The position numbers and the translations under genes are program-made. Of a stretch of DNA of 35,383 nucleotides, positions 1-7,724 are shown one piece after another. The DNA is from Leptolinea sp. (GTDB lineage Bacteria > Chloroflexota > Anaerolineae > Anaerolineales > Anaerolineaceae). Where the stretch lies: contig JAAZMZ010000064.1 of assembly GCA_012798535.1 (NCBI GenBank), positions 1-35,383 on the forward strand. Direction: 5' to 3'. How positions within the stretch are numbered: the stretch's first letter is position 1; every line of letters begins with the position of its first letter. The notes beneath the pieces are model-generated. The model worked only from the letters and a program-made list of their open reading frames with translations, made no database searches and was not told the origin of the DNA.

Positions 1-944
1 ATAATGGATACGATGGGACTCAACCATTCGGGAATGCCCGCCGGCAGCGGGATGGGCGCCTGAGCCAGGGCCAAAGCTTCCTGCCGGTCGGAAATGACCG
101 CCAGTTCGGCACGCTGGTTTTGTTTCAGGTCGCGCATCAGCGCCAGGATGGAGTCGAACACCATGCCGTTTGGGTTGACCACCATCACCGGGAATCCCTG
201 ATCCACCATGGCAATCGGCCCGTGCATAAAGTCAGCCGAAGAATATGGCTCGGCCTCCACATACGTCAACTCTTTGAGTTTGAGCGACCATTCAAAGGCT
301 GTGGCGTAGTTGAAACCGCGGCCAAGAACCACACAGCGCTGCATGTAACGGTAGCGCAGTGAAGTTTGTTCCAGTTCTTTGTCCAGCTTTAGCACTGTCT
401 CCACCCACCCGGGCAGACGATCCAATTCCTGCCAGCGCTTTTCATCATTAAGCAGAGCGGCCGAGAGCATGGCAATGCTGGTCAACTGAGCCGTATAGGT
501 CTTGGTGGCCGCGACGGCTTTTTCCGAGCCGGCTTCCACATCCAGGTTAAGATCGGCAGCCTGTGCCAGGGGCGAATCGAGTTCATTGGTGATGGCCAGT
601 GTCAGGCAGCCCTGGCGCCTGCCTTCTGCCAGAACACTCACGATATCCGGCGATTGGCCAGATTGAGAAATTCCCACCACCAGCGCGTTTTTTAAGCGCG
701 GCGGTTGGTTATAAATGGAAAACAGGGAAGGGGTCGCCAGTGCGAGGGGAAGCTGATTGAAGGCTCCCCACAAATAATTAGCATAGCGTCCGGCATTATC
801 CGATGTGCCGCGGGCTGCCAGAAACACATAGTGAATCTCTTGCTTTTTTATTTCACGCGCGATCTCTTCAATATGTTTTCTCTGCGCGGTCAGCAAATGG
901 CTGATCACCCCGTACTGGTCATAAATTTCATCATGCAGTGTCAT
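1..944 (-). CDS. GlmS-like double-SIS sugar-phosphate deaminase/isomerase (NagB-II type), partial
   Basis: The minus-strand frame opens at 944 and runs off the left edge, giving 314 codons without the C-terminus. Reading it directly shows two SIS domains without the glutaminase domain of GlmS. The first carries GISQSGQSPD and AVAATKTYTAQL, matching the GlmS sugar-phosphate loop. The second carries GRGFNYATAFEWSLKLKEL and FMHGPIAMVD. This layout is that of NagB-II/AgaS-type enzymes, which convert hexosamine 6-phosphate to ketohexose 6-phosphate plus ammonia. The start is supported by GGGGAAGGAA a few bases upstream. It lies 71 nt downstream of cutC on the same strand and probably shares its transcript. 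With nagA on the opposite arm it would complete amino-sugar catabolism. The exact hexosamine isomer cannot be read from sequence. Confidence 0.85.
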   Translation of the reverse strand, partial: MTLHDEIYDQYGVISHLLTAQRKHIEEIAREIKKQEIHYVFLAARGTSDNAGRYANYLWGAFNQLPLALATPSLFSIYNQPPRLKNALVVGISQSGQSPDIVSVLAEGRRQGCLTLAITNELDSPLAQAADLNLDVEAGSEKAVAATKTYTAQLTSIAMLSAALLNDEKRWQELDRLPGWVETVLKLDKELEQTSLRYRYMQRCVVLGRGFNYATAFEWSLKLKELTYVEAEPYSSADFMHGPIAMVDQGFPVMVVNPNGMVFDSILALMRDLKQNQRAELAVISDRQEALALAQAPIPLPAGIPEWLSPIVSI

Positions 945-1015
945 GGTATTCCTTCCCCTGTTTTTGATGTGCTTGACCCGGAACGGGCAACTCATTCAAA
1001 AGACAGGTATATCCA

Positions 1016-1750
1016 TCAATTCAATGATTGGATCACCGTCTTTACCCGTTCCGTATCGGTGATCTTGCGCAGGTATTCATCCGGCTGGTAAGCCTTACCC
1101 ATGTGGACGTCCTGTACTTTAAACTGCATCGGGCTTTCCACCGGCAGACGGGCGGCAAAATGAACTTCATTCACTCCTGTTTGGAAGGCAATCTGCGGCA
1201 GGGTATGTTCATTTACGCCCCCGCCGGCCATTATTATGATACGCCCTCTGGCCTGCTCTACAAGCGCCTTGATGCAGGCGGTGCCTTTCAGGGCATCCGC
1301 TTTCTGGCCGGAGGTTAAAAGTCGATCTACACCTAAGCCGATCAGGTCTTCAAGCGCTTCCGCCGGATCCGCGCACAGGTCAAAAGCGCGGTGGAAAGTG
1401 ACTGACAGGGGGCGGGCCAGTTCAATCAGCTCGCGTGTGCGGGATTTGTCGATGCGGCCGTCCGGCTTGAGAAGCCCAAAAACGACACCTTTGGCCCCGC
1501 TCTTTTTTGCTGCCTGGATATCCAGCTTCATCACGTCCAGTTCAAGATCGCTGTAGACAAAATCTCCTCCGCGAGGGCGGATCATCACGTTGACGTCCGG
1601 AGAGGCTGAACGGCAGGTTAACTCGATCATGCCGTAGCTGGGGGTTGTGCCGCCCTCCACCAGGCTATCGCATAGTTCCACCCTTTGAGCGCCGCCTTGC
1701 CGGGCTGCCAGAGCTCCCTCAACAGAATCGATACACACTTCAAAGATCAT
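1016..1750 (-). CDS. cutC: CutC family TIM-barrel protein
   Basis: A 244-residue protein of normal CutC length. It opens MIFEVCIDSVEGALAARQGG and contains ARVELCD-like text (QRVELCDSLVEGGTTPS), VMIRPRGGDF and TFHRAFD, all hallmarks of the family. The frame is open to 1789, but the ATG at 1750 has AGGAG six bases upstream and matches the family N-terminus, so it is preferred. CutC was named for copper homeostasis, a role that has been doubted. Here it stands between a sugar-phosphate deaminase and a divergent ROK sugar regulator, with no copper gene nearby. That context (inference) argues for work on a carbohydrate or its derivative. Its promoter overlaps the palindromic operator at 1839-1867. 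Confidence 0.9.
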   Translation of the reverse strand: MIFEVCIDSVEGALAARQGGAQRVELCDSLVEGGTTPSYGMIELTCRSASPDVNVMIRPRGGDFVYSDLELDVMKLDIQAAKKSGAKGVVFGLLKPDGRIDKSRTRELIELARPLSVTFHRAFDLCADPAEALEDLIGLGVDRLLTSGQKADALKGTACIKALVEQARGRIIIMAGGGVNEHTLPQIAFQTGVNEVHFAARLPVESPMQFKVQDVHMGKAYQPDEYLRKITDTERVKTVIQSLN

Positions 1751-1808
1751 GTTTTCTCCTGTTCGTGAAGTTCTTGATTTTGCGATCATTTTTCTAGCGA
1801 AAAGGGTA

Positions 1809-1836
1809 TTGCATTAATTTATATTCCTGCTATAGT
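1809..1836 (+). promoter_or_regulatory. Predicted promoter of ROK regulator and downstream sugar genes
   Basis: TTGCAT (1809-1814), a 16-nt spacer and TATAGT (1831-1836) precede the ROK gene. The predicted transcription start near 1843 falls inside the 29-bp palindrome, so a bound repressor would block initiation. Confidence 0.5.
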
Positions 1837-1838
1837 TA

Positions 1839-1867
1839 ACTATGTTAGTCCATTGGACTAACATAGT
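1839..1867. promoter_or_regulatory. 29-bp perfect palindromic operator between cutC and the ROK regulator
   Basis: Two 14-bp arms (ACTATGTTAGTCCA and its exact complement) flank a single central T at 1853. The site overlaps the start region of the rightward promoter and the spacer of the leftward one. ROK/NagC-type repressors bind inverted repeats of this kind, so the adjacent ROK protein is the likely ligand-responsive repressor (inference). Confidence 0.75.
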
Positions 1868-1870
1868 CAA
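1842..1870 (-). promoter_or_regulatory. Predicted cutC promoter
   Basis: Read on the minus strand, TTGACT (1870-1865), a 17-nt spacer and TAACAT (1847-1842) form a sigma70-like promoter. The palindromic operator fills the spacer. The leader to the cutC ATG would be about 85 nt. Confidence 0.5.
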
Positions 1871-1890
1871 GCTTTTCCCCCGGATTTTTC

Positions 1891-3084
1891 ATGAAATATA
1901 TAAAAAGAAATCAGCAACAGACTCGGGCATACAACCGTCAACTGGTTCTGCAAATGATCTATGATCACAGCGAGACCAGCCGGATCGATATCGCCCGTCA
2001 AACAGGACTTACCCGAACCACGGTATCTGATCTGGTTTCCGAATTATTGACAGAAGGTCTGGTGGAAGAGATCGGTCAGGGGCAGTCCAACGGCGGAAAA
2101 CGCCCTACGATGCTGAAATTTATTGACAATCAACGCTGCCTGATCAGTGTCGATCTGGCTTCCCATGAATTCAAGGGTGCGGTGGTCAACCTGCGCGGGC
2201 AGATCCTTCAAAAGACAACTTTACATGTGGGTGACAGCAATGGGGAAGAGGCTCTCAAACTGGTATACGAATTGATTGACCGGCTGATCGACCAGGCTGA
2301 CATCCCCATACTGGGTATCGGCATTGGTTCGCCGGGGTTGATCAATCCAATAAGTGGCACGATCGACTATGCTGTCAACCTGGACTGGCGCGATCTGCCA
2401 CTCGCGGCATTAATTCGCGAGCGCTACAACCTGCCCGTGCATGTGGCTAACAACAGTCAGGCGGCCGCCTTCGCGGAAAAAACCTTTGGAGCTCACCACG
2501 ATCAGCCGAATTTGATCGTGATCAAAATCGGGCGGGGTATTGCTGCCAGCATTGTTATCAACGGGAAACCGTTCTATGGCGATGGTCCGTATACCGGGGA
2601 AATCGGGCATGTGGTGGTGAAAGAAAACGGCGATCTCTGTCCGTGTGGAAAACGGGGCTGCCTGGAAACTGTAGCCAGCAGCCGGTTCATATTAAAACGC
2701 GCGCAAAATCTGGCCCGGCAGAATCCATCATCAAAACTGAATCAACTGGTTGCAGATCCTGGCGATATCACTCTGGATACAGTCCGCCAGGCATGTCTTA
2801 TGGGTGACAACGAGGTAAACCAGTTGATTGATGAGGTGAGCACCTACCTGGGTATGGCGATTGCCAACCTGGTTTGCGGTATCAATATCCGGCAGGTCAT
2901 GATTGCCGGGATGATCACGGAATTGGGGGATGTGCTGATCAATTCTTTGCAGCACCAATTGTCCCAGCATACACTGGCCTATCTTGCCAAAGAAATCCAT
3001 ATCGAAATGAGCCAGTTGGGGAAAGATATTGTCATTCAGGGTATATCGGCTTTGCTTTTACAGCGCGAGCTGGGAATCTATTAA
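1891..3084 (+). CDS. ROK family transcriptional repressor (NagC/XylR type)
   Basis: A 397-residue protein with an N-terminal winged helix-turn-helix (about residues 15-65, helix RIDIARQTGLTRTTVSDLVS) followed by a ROK sugar-binding fold. The zinc site of the family is intact: H240 in GEIGH and CPCGKRGC (C250, C252, C257). Kinase residues are not: the catalytic Asp of the usual VxNDAN motif is replaced by Asn (VANNSQ, N188), and the phosphate loop reads DLASHEFKG instead of DxGGT. It is therefore most likely a pure sensor-repressor. It stands first in the plus-strand run, 33 nt before the next gene, with the palindrome 24 nt ahead of its ATG. This points to autoregulation and control of the divergent cutC arm. 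Confidence 0.88.
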   Translation: MKYIKRNQQQTRAYNRQLVLQMIYDHSETSRIDIARQTGLTRTTVSDLVSELLTEGLVEEIGQGQSNGGKRPTMLKFIDNQRCLISVDLASHEFKGAVVNLRGQILQKTTLHVGDSNGEEALKLVYELIDRLIDQADIPILGIGIGSPGLINPISGTIDYAVNLDWRDLPLAALIRERYNLPVHVANNSQAAAFAEKTFGAHHDQPNLIVIKIGRGIAASIVINGKPFYGDGPYTGEIGHVVVKENGDLCPCGKRGCLETVASSRFILKRAQNLARQNPSSKLNQLVADPGDITLDTVRQACLMGDNEVNQLIDEVSTYLGMAIANLVCGINIRQVMIAGMITELGDVLINSLQHQLSQHTLAYLAKEIHIEMSQLGKDIVIQGISALLLQRELGIY

Positions 3085-3116
3085 TTCCTCAAGTAACCAG
3101 GGAAGGATTTGACCTT

Positions 3117-4502
3117 ATGCAGCTCATACCTCCAAATCATTTGCCCCCTTTGGATCCGGATTTCCGGCCGGCCATACTGGCGAACCGTCACTTTACCCGG
3201 GAAGCCGTCAGTTCGGGAAAGAATACCCCCCTGATAATAGGCCTGGAAAGGGATAACGGCAGTATCTCCCGTTTTGAAACCGTAGTATTCAGTTCCGATC
3301 ATCCCCGTTCCAGCGAGAATATTGAATATGTCGAGCGGCTCATTAAATCATTGGTCTGGTTGAGGGGTGGTTGGCGAATTTATATTGGAGGACCTAAAGA
3401 GATCGGGGAGGCAATACGCCATATCTACTCTGCCTCGGGATCCAGAGCCTTCGATTTTCATTTTTTAGGCGAGCTTATCTATGATAAGCAATTTGAAGTG
3501 ATTTCTTGCTCTCCGCAGGAAGTCCCGGCTGAGAATGAAAGCCAGTTTTCTCTTGGCCGCCATCTCGAAGGCTGCCGGATTGGATTCGATTTAGGGGCAT
3601 CCGATATTAAGGTCTCTTCCGTCATTGATGGAAATCCGATCTTTAGCCACGAGATTGTCTGGGAGCCGGTCAAACAAACCGATCCGGCATACCATCGCCG
3701 TGAAATATTGAATGCCTTAAAACTGGCCGCCTCAAAATTGCCCCGTGTCGATGCGATTGGCGGCAGTTCGGCTGGCATCTTTATCAATAACCGCGTGAAG
3801 GTGGCTTCTCTGTTCAGGGGCATTCCCAAAGACAAATTCGACCAGGTCAGAGACCTGTTCCTCGAAATGCGCTCCACATTTGGAGTTCCGCTCGAAGTGA
3901 TCAACGATGGAGAGGTCACCGCACTGGCAGGCTCGATGTCTTTGGAAGAAAACGGTATTCTGGGAATCGCCCTCGGATCGAGCGAGGCTGGTGGATTTGT
4001 AAACTCACAGGGCAATATCACGGATTGGTTAAATGAACTGGCTTTCGCGCCGGTGGATTTCAATCCACAGGCCCCGGTGGAAGAATGGTCCGGTGATAAG
4101 GGGATAGGCGCCTCCTATTTTTCCCAGCAATGCGTTTTCCGCCTGGCGCCCGCGGCGGGGATCGGCATCCCATCCGAACTCAACAACGCGGAAAAACTGA
4201 AGATTGTTCAGGAAAAACTGGAATCCGGTCATGCTGGCGCCCGCCAGATATGGGAAAGCATAGGCGTATATATGGGATATACGGTCGCCAACTACGCCGA
4301 TTATTACGACCTCCAGCATGTCCTGATCCTCGGGCGCGTCACTTCCGGCAGCGGCGGACAAATCATCCTGGATACGGCCAATGCCATATTGAAATCAGAA
4401 TTTCCAGAGGTCGCTGACAGGGTCAAAATCCAGCTTCCTGACGAGAAAAGCCGCCGGGTAGGCCAATCTATTGCTGCAGCCAGTCTGCCGGTGATCGCAT
4501 GA
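3117..4502 (+). CDS. ROK-like sugar kinase with ~155-residue N-terminal extension
   Basis: A 461-residue protein starting at the ATG at 3117, with AGGGAAGGA upstream. The frame continues further upstream only as overlap with the ROK regulator gene. The C-terminal part (from about residue 153) is an actin-like ATPase: CRIGFDLGASDIKVSSVIDG supplies phosphate loop 1, VINDGEVTALAG (D264) the catalytic Asp region and ILGIALGSSEAGG phosphate loop 2. The ROK zinc motif is absent. The first 155 residues (around LIIGLERDNGSISRFETVVF and IYIGGPKEIGEAI) match no domain I can name. It overlaps the next gene by ATGA, so both are probably co-translated. Phosphorylation of the imported amino sugar is the likely role (inference); a non-catalytic sensor is possible. 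Confidence 0.7.
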   Translation: MQLIPPNHLPPLDPDFRPAILANRHFTREAVSSGKNTPLIIGLERDNGSISRFETVVFSSDHPRSSENIEYVERLIKSLVWLRGGWRIYIGGPKEIGEAIRHIYSASGSRAFDFHFLGELIYDKQFEVISCSPQEVPAENESQFSLGRHLEGCRIGFDLGASDIKVSSVIDGNPIFSHEIVWEPVKQTDPAYHRREILNALKLAASKLPRVDAIGGSSAGIFINNRVKVASLFRGIPKDKFDQVRDLFLEMRSTFGVPLEVINDGEVTALAGSMSLEENGILGIALGSSEAGGFVNSQGNITDWLNELAFAPVDFNPQAPVEEWSGDKGIGASYFSQQCVFRLAPAAGIGIPSELNNAEKLKIVQEKLESGHAGARQIWESIGVYMGYTVANYADYYDLQHVLILGRVTSGSGGQIILDTANAILKSEFPEVADRVKIQLPDEKSRRVGQSIAAASLPVIA

Positions 4503-5233
4503 ACGGCATCGAAACGTATTATTCAGCTATTCTCGCGTTGGAAAAACGCGTCATTGACGGGCAAATTACAAATCTCAAACGCATCGCCAGTGCCATGGCG
4601 GATACGATTGCGGATGATAAACGCATTTTCGTTTTCGGAACCGGTCATTCTCATTTATTGATCGAAGAAGCTTTCTACCGGGCTGGAGGATTAGCCTGTG
4701 TGGTCCCCATTTTTTCATCTGCTTTGATGTTGCATGAAAACCCACCGTTGAGCAGCTTCCTGGAACGAAATGCAGGGCTGGCTCCGTTGTTATTGAATCC
4801 TTACCATCCCCAACCGGGTGAGATGATCCTGATCTATTCCAACAGTGGTGTCAATACACTACCGGTCGAAATGGCATTGGTATCGAAAGAAAAAGGACTG
4901 TCGGTGGTGGCGATTTGTTCCAAAGAATATGCGCGCGTAGCTCCCCTGTCGGGGATTGGAAAGCGTTTATATGAAGTGGCTGACTTTGAAATCGATAATG
5001 GAGGAGTTCCTGGAGATGCCATTGTTCCAGTGGAAGGCACACAATGGAAGGTGTCACCCAGTTCCACCATTATCAATGCCATGCTCTGGAATTGTCTACT
5101 CACCGAAACGGTGTTTATCCTCCAGGAACGCGGTGTTGATCTGCCATTAATTGCCAGCATGAACATGAAGGGCGCGGCCCAACATAACCAGGTTGTTTTT
5201 GAAAAATGGCAAAAGATAAATCCTCATCTGTAA
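4499..5233 (+). CDS. SIS domain phosphosugar isomerase-like protein (UPF0309 type)
   Basis: A 244-residue single-SIS protein. The segment RIFVFGTGHSHLLIEEAFYR and the following AGGLACVVPI are typical of UPF0309 proteins. A second phosphosugar-binding segment, LIYSNSGVNTLPVEMAL, follows near residue 115. No HTH is attached, so it is probably an enzyme or binding protein acting on a sugar phosphate and not a regulator. It overlaps the ROK-like kinase gene by four bases, implying the two work in sequence. Relatives occur near amino-sugar ABC transporters in other bacteria, which fits this cluster. The precise reaction is unknown. Confidence 0.8.
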   Translation: MNGIETYYSAILALEKRVIDGQITNLKRIASAMADTIADDKRIFVFGTGHSHLLIEEAFYRAGGLACVVPIFSSALMLHENPPLSSFLERNAGLAPLLLNPYHPQPGEMILIYSNSGVNTLPVEMALVSKEKGLSVVAICSKEYARVAPLSGIGKRLYEVADFEIDNGGVPGDAIVPVEGTQWKVSPSSTIINAMLWNCLLTETVFILQERGVDLPLIASMNMKGAAQHNQVVFEKWQKINPHL

Positions 5234-5407
5234 AAATCCATCAAGAATCGGCGTTCTCTGGATTGACCAACCTGGTGTTGTAATTTGAGAGCGAATACTA
5301 TATTAATAAGAAGGAGGTAAACCGTAAGATAATATTTTCTGGGGAAGTATCAGCAAGTAAAGATCGTTCGTCTGTAAACCAATCTGAATTGATTAAGGAT
5401 GAGAAAA

Positions 5408-6694
5408 ATGCGTAAATTTACATTGCTAATCTGTACCCTGGTTACATTGTCTATGCTGTTGACTGCCTTTGCGCCAGCAGCAGTTCCTGCCAGCGTTGCC
5501 CCCGCTGCCAAAGTGACCATCACCATCGAAAGCTGGCGTAATGATGACATCAAAATCTGGCAGGATACCATTATTCCCGCTTTTGAAAAACAGAATCCAG
5601 ACATCCATGTTGAATTCACCCCGACTGCTCCGGCAGAATACAATGGCGTTCTGGATACCAAGCTACAAGGCGGGACCGCCGGCGATTTGATCACCTGCCG
5701 CCCCTTTGATGCTTCACTAAAGCTGTTCGAAAAGGGTTACCTGGCTCCTCTGACTGACCTGAAGGGTATGGAAAACTTCAGTGATGTAGCCAAGAGCGCC
5801 TGGATCACTGATGATGGCAAGACCCCGTTCTGCGTCCCCATGGCTTCCGTGATCCACGGCTTTTTCTATAATAAAGACGCCTTCGATAAATTAAAACTCA
5901 CCCCGCCGACAACTGTTGACGAATTCTACAAAGTGCTTGACGCGATCAAAAAAGATGGGACCTACACTCCATTAGCCATGGGTACCGCTGATCAATGGGA
6001 AGCTGCCACCATGGGCTTCCAGAATATTGGCCCTACCTATTGGAAAGGTGAGGAAGGTCGCACTGCTTTGATCAAGGGTACTGCGAAATTCACAGATGCC
6101 CCCTACGTAGAAACCTTCAAGCAGCTGGCTGCCTGGAAACCCTACATGCCTGACGGTTTTGAAGCCGTAAAATACGCGGATTCTCAGAGTCTCTTCACCC
6201 TGGGAAAGGCTGCCATTTACCCGACCGGTTCATGGGAGATTTCCGTTTTTGAACCCCAGGCTTCCTTCAAGATGGGTGTCTTTAAACCCCCGGTAGTAAA
6301 AGCTGGCGATCCGTGCTACATCAGCGACCACACTGATATTGCCATGGGAATGAATCCGAAGAGCAAGAATCCAGAAGCCACCAAAAAATTCCTGGAATGG
6401 ATGACCACTCCTGAATTTGCTGAACTTTACAGCAATGCGCTGCCCGGTTTCTTCACACTCTCGAATGCCAAAATCACACTGAAAGACCCTCTGGCTCAGG
6501 ACTTCATGAGCTGGCGCGGTCAGTGCAAATCCACAATCCGCAATTCCTATCAAATTCTGTCTCGCGGTGATCCCAATCTCGAAAACGAGTTATGGCGTGT
6601 TTCCGCAGCAGTAATCAATGGAACTGTGACCCCGGAAAATGCTGCCAAAGAAATCCAGGCTGGTCTGGATAAATGGTACAAACCGGCCAAATAA
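5408..6694 (+). CDS. ABC sugar transporter extracellular solute-binding protein (CUT1)
   Basis: A 428-residue protein with a Sec signal peptide (MRKFTLLICTLVTLSML, then AFA before the likely cut). The mature part is of the MalE/family-1 type: ITIESWRNDD near its start, TKLQGGTAGDLITCRP, GFFYNKDAFDKL and AIYPTGSWEIS. The start at 5408 is preferred over 5399 because AAGGATGAG stands at proper distance only from 5408. There is no lipobox cysteine, so it is released or held by other means. It feeds the two permeases encoded next and is separated from them by a strong hairpin. The substrate is presumably an amino-sugar compound, judged by neighbours only. Confidence 0.92.
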   Translation: MRKFTLLICTLVTLSMLLTAFAPAAVPASVAPAAKVTITIESWRNDDIKIWQDTIIPAFEKQNPDIHVEFTPTAPAEYNGVLDTKLQGGTAGDLITCRPFDASLKLFEKGYLAPLTDLKGMENFSDVAKSAWITDDGKTPFCVPMASVIHGFFYNKDAFDKLKLTPPTTVDEFYKVLDAIKKDGTYTPLAMGTADQWEAATMGFQNIGPTYWKGEEGRTALIKGTAKFTDAPYVETFKQLAAWKPYMPDGFEAVKYADSQSLFTLGKAAIYPTGSWEISVFEPQASFKMGVFKPPVVKAGDPCYISDHTDIAMGMNPKSKNPEATKKFLEWMTTPEFAELYSNALPGFFTLSNAKITLKDPLAQDFMSWRGQCKSTIRNSYQILSRGDPNLENELWRVSAAVINGTVTPENAAKEIQAGLDKWYKPAK

Positions 6695-6715
6695 ACAAAC
6701 AACAATGCAAAAGAA

Positions 6716-6755
6716 TGGTTCTTCCCGGCATTTCGCCGGGAAGAACCACATTATT
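6716..6755 (+). terminator. Intra-operon hairpin (partial terminator) after the binding-protein gene
   Basis: A 14-bp perfect stem (6716-6729 with 6735-6748, arm GGTTCTTCCCGGC plus one A-T pair) closes an ATTTC loop and is followed by CATTATTTTTT. It lies between the binding protein and first permease. Such elements usually stabilise the upstream message or cut readthrough, giving more binding protein than permease. Confidence 0.75.
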
Positions 6756-6785
6756 TTTTGATATCCGAAATGAGGTAAAAAGACT

Positions 6786-7712
6786 ATGGATCATAAAACT
6801 TACCATAAGCCTTTTCCCTACCATATTGCCGTATTCCTGGCGCCAGCTGTAATCATCTATACCATCTTCATGGTTTATCCGCTTGTTGACTCAATAAGGC
6901 TGAGCTTTTTTACATTGACAGATGCCGGTCAAGAAGTATTTGTAGGGTTAGGTAATTTTGTCAAATTGCTTACAGATGCACTTTATTCTGTTCGTTTCTG
7001 GAGCGCATTAAAAAATAATGTAGTCTTCTTTATCATTAATATGCTGGTACAAAATCCCATTGGTTTACTGCTGGCATCTCTGCTGGCATCCCATGGTTTT
7101 GGCAAGAACTTTTACCGTACCGTTCTGTTTTTACCCACAGTCCTCTCTGTTGTCATTATCGGTTTTATCTGGAATCTGATCCTTAACCCACTCTGGGGCG
7201 TCACTTCTGGCATAATGAAAGCGGTTGGCCTGGGAGCTTTGTATGGTCCCTGGTTAGGTCTTGAATCTACTGCCTTGACTACCGTATCTTTGATATCGGT
7301 CTGGCAGTTTATTGGCATCCCCATGATCCTGTTCTATACTTCTTTAATCGGGATTCCTGATGAACTGATCGAAGCCGCCCGGGTTGACGGTGCTAGCGGC
7401 TGGCAGACTTTCTGGAATATCAAGTTCCCACTCATCCTACCCACCGTAGGTGTGGTTTCTGTCCTGACATTTGTTGGTAACTTTAACGCTTTCGATCTGA
7501 TCTATACGATGAAGGGCGCGCTGGCAGGTCCCAACTTTTCAACGGATATCATGGGCACCCTGTTTTACCGCACCTTTTTCGGGCAGCAACTCCAACTGGG
7601 AAACCCAACCATGGGAGCCACTGTGGCAACCATGATGTTCCTGATTATTCTGGCCGGTGTACTGCTTTACACCTTCCTGTGGCAGCGCCGGGTGACTTCG
7701 TATGAATTGTGA
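6786..7712 (+). CDS. ABC sugar transporter permease, MalF/UgpA type
   Basis: A 308-residue membrane protein with about six hydrophobic helices, beginning with FPYHIAVFLAPAVIIYTIF. The EAA loop that contacts the ATPase is present near residue 200: ELIEAARVDGASGWQTFWNI followed by KFPLILP. A GAGG sequence precedes the ATG. It is followed after 12 nt by the second permease gene, with which it forms the channel. No ATPase gene is in the cluster, so a shared MsmX/MalK-like ATPase encoded elsewhere must energise it, as is common for CUT1 systems. Confidence 0.92.
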   Translation: MDHKTYHKPFPYHIAVFLAPAVIIYTIFMVYPLVDSIRLSFFTLTDAGQEVFVGLGNFVKLLTDALYSVRFWSALKNNVVFFIINMLVQNPIGLLLASLLASHGFGKNFYRTVLFLPTVLSVVIIGFIWNLILNPLWGVTSGIMKAVGLGALYGPWLGLESTALTTVSLISVWQFIGIPMILFYTSLIGIPDELIEAARVDGASGWQTFWNIKFPLILPTVGVVSVLTFVGNFNAFDLIYTMKGALAGPNFSTDIMGTLFYRTFFGQQLQLGNPTMGATVATMMFLIILAGVLLYTFLWQRRVTSYEL

Positions 7713-7724
7713 GGTAACAGGTCA

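Noticed and set aside
3479..4063. Antisense frame of 194 codons inside the ROK-like kinase gene
   Set aside because: Low-complexity Ser/Pro/Arg-rich translation opposite a well-supported gene.
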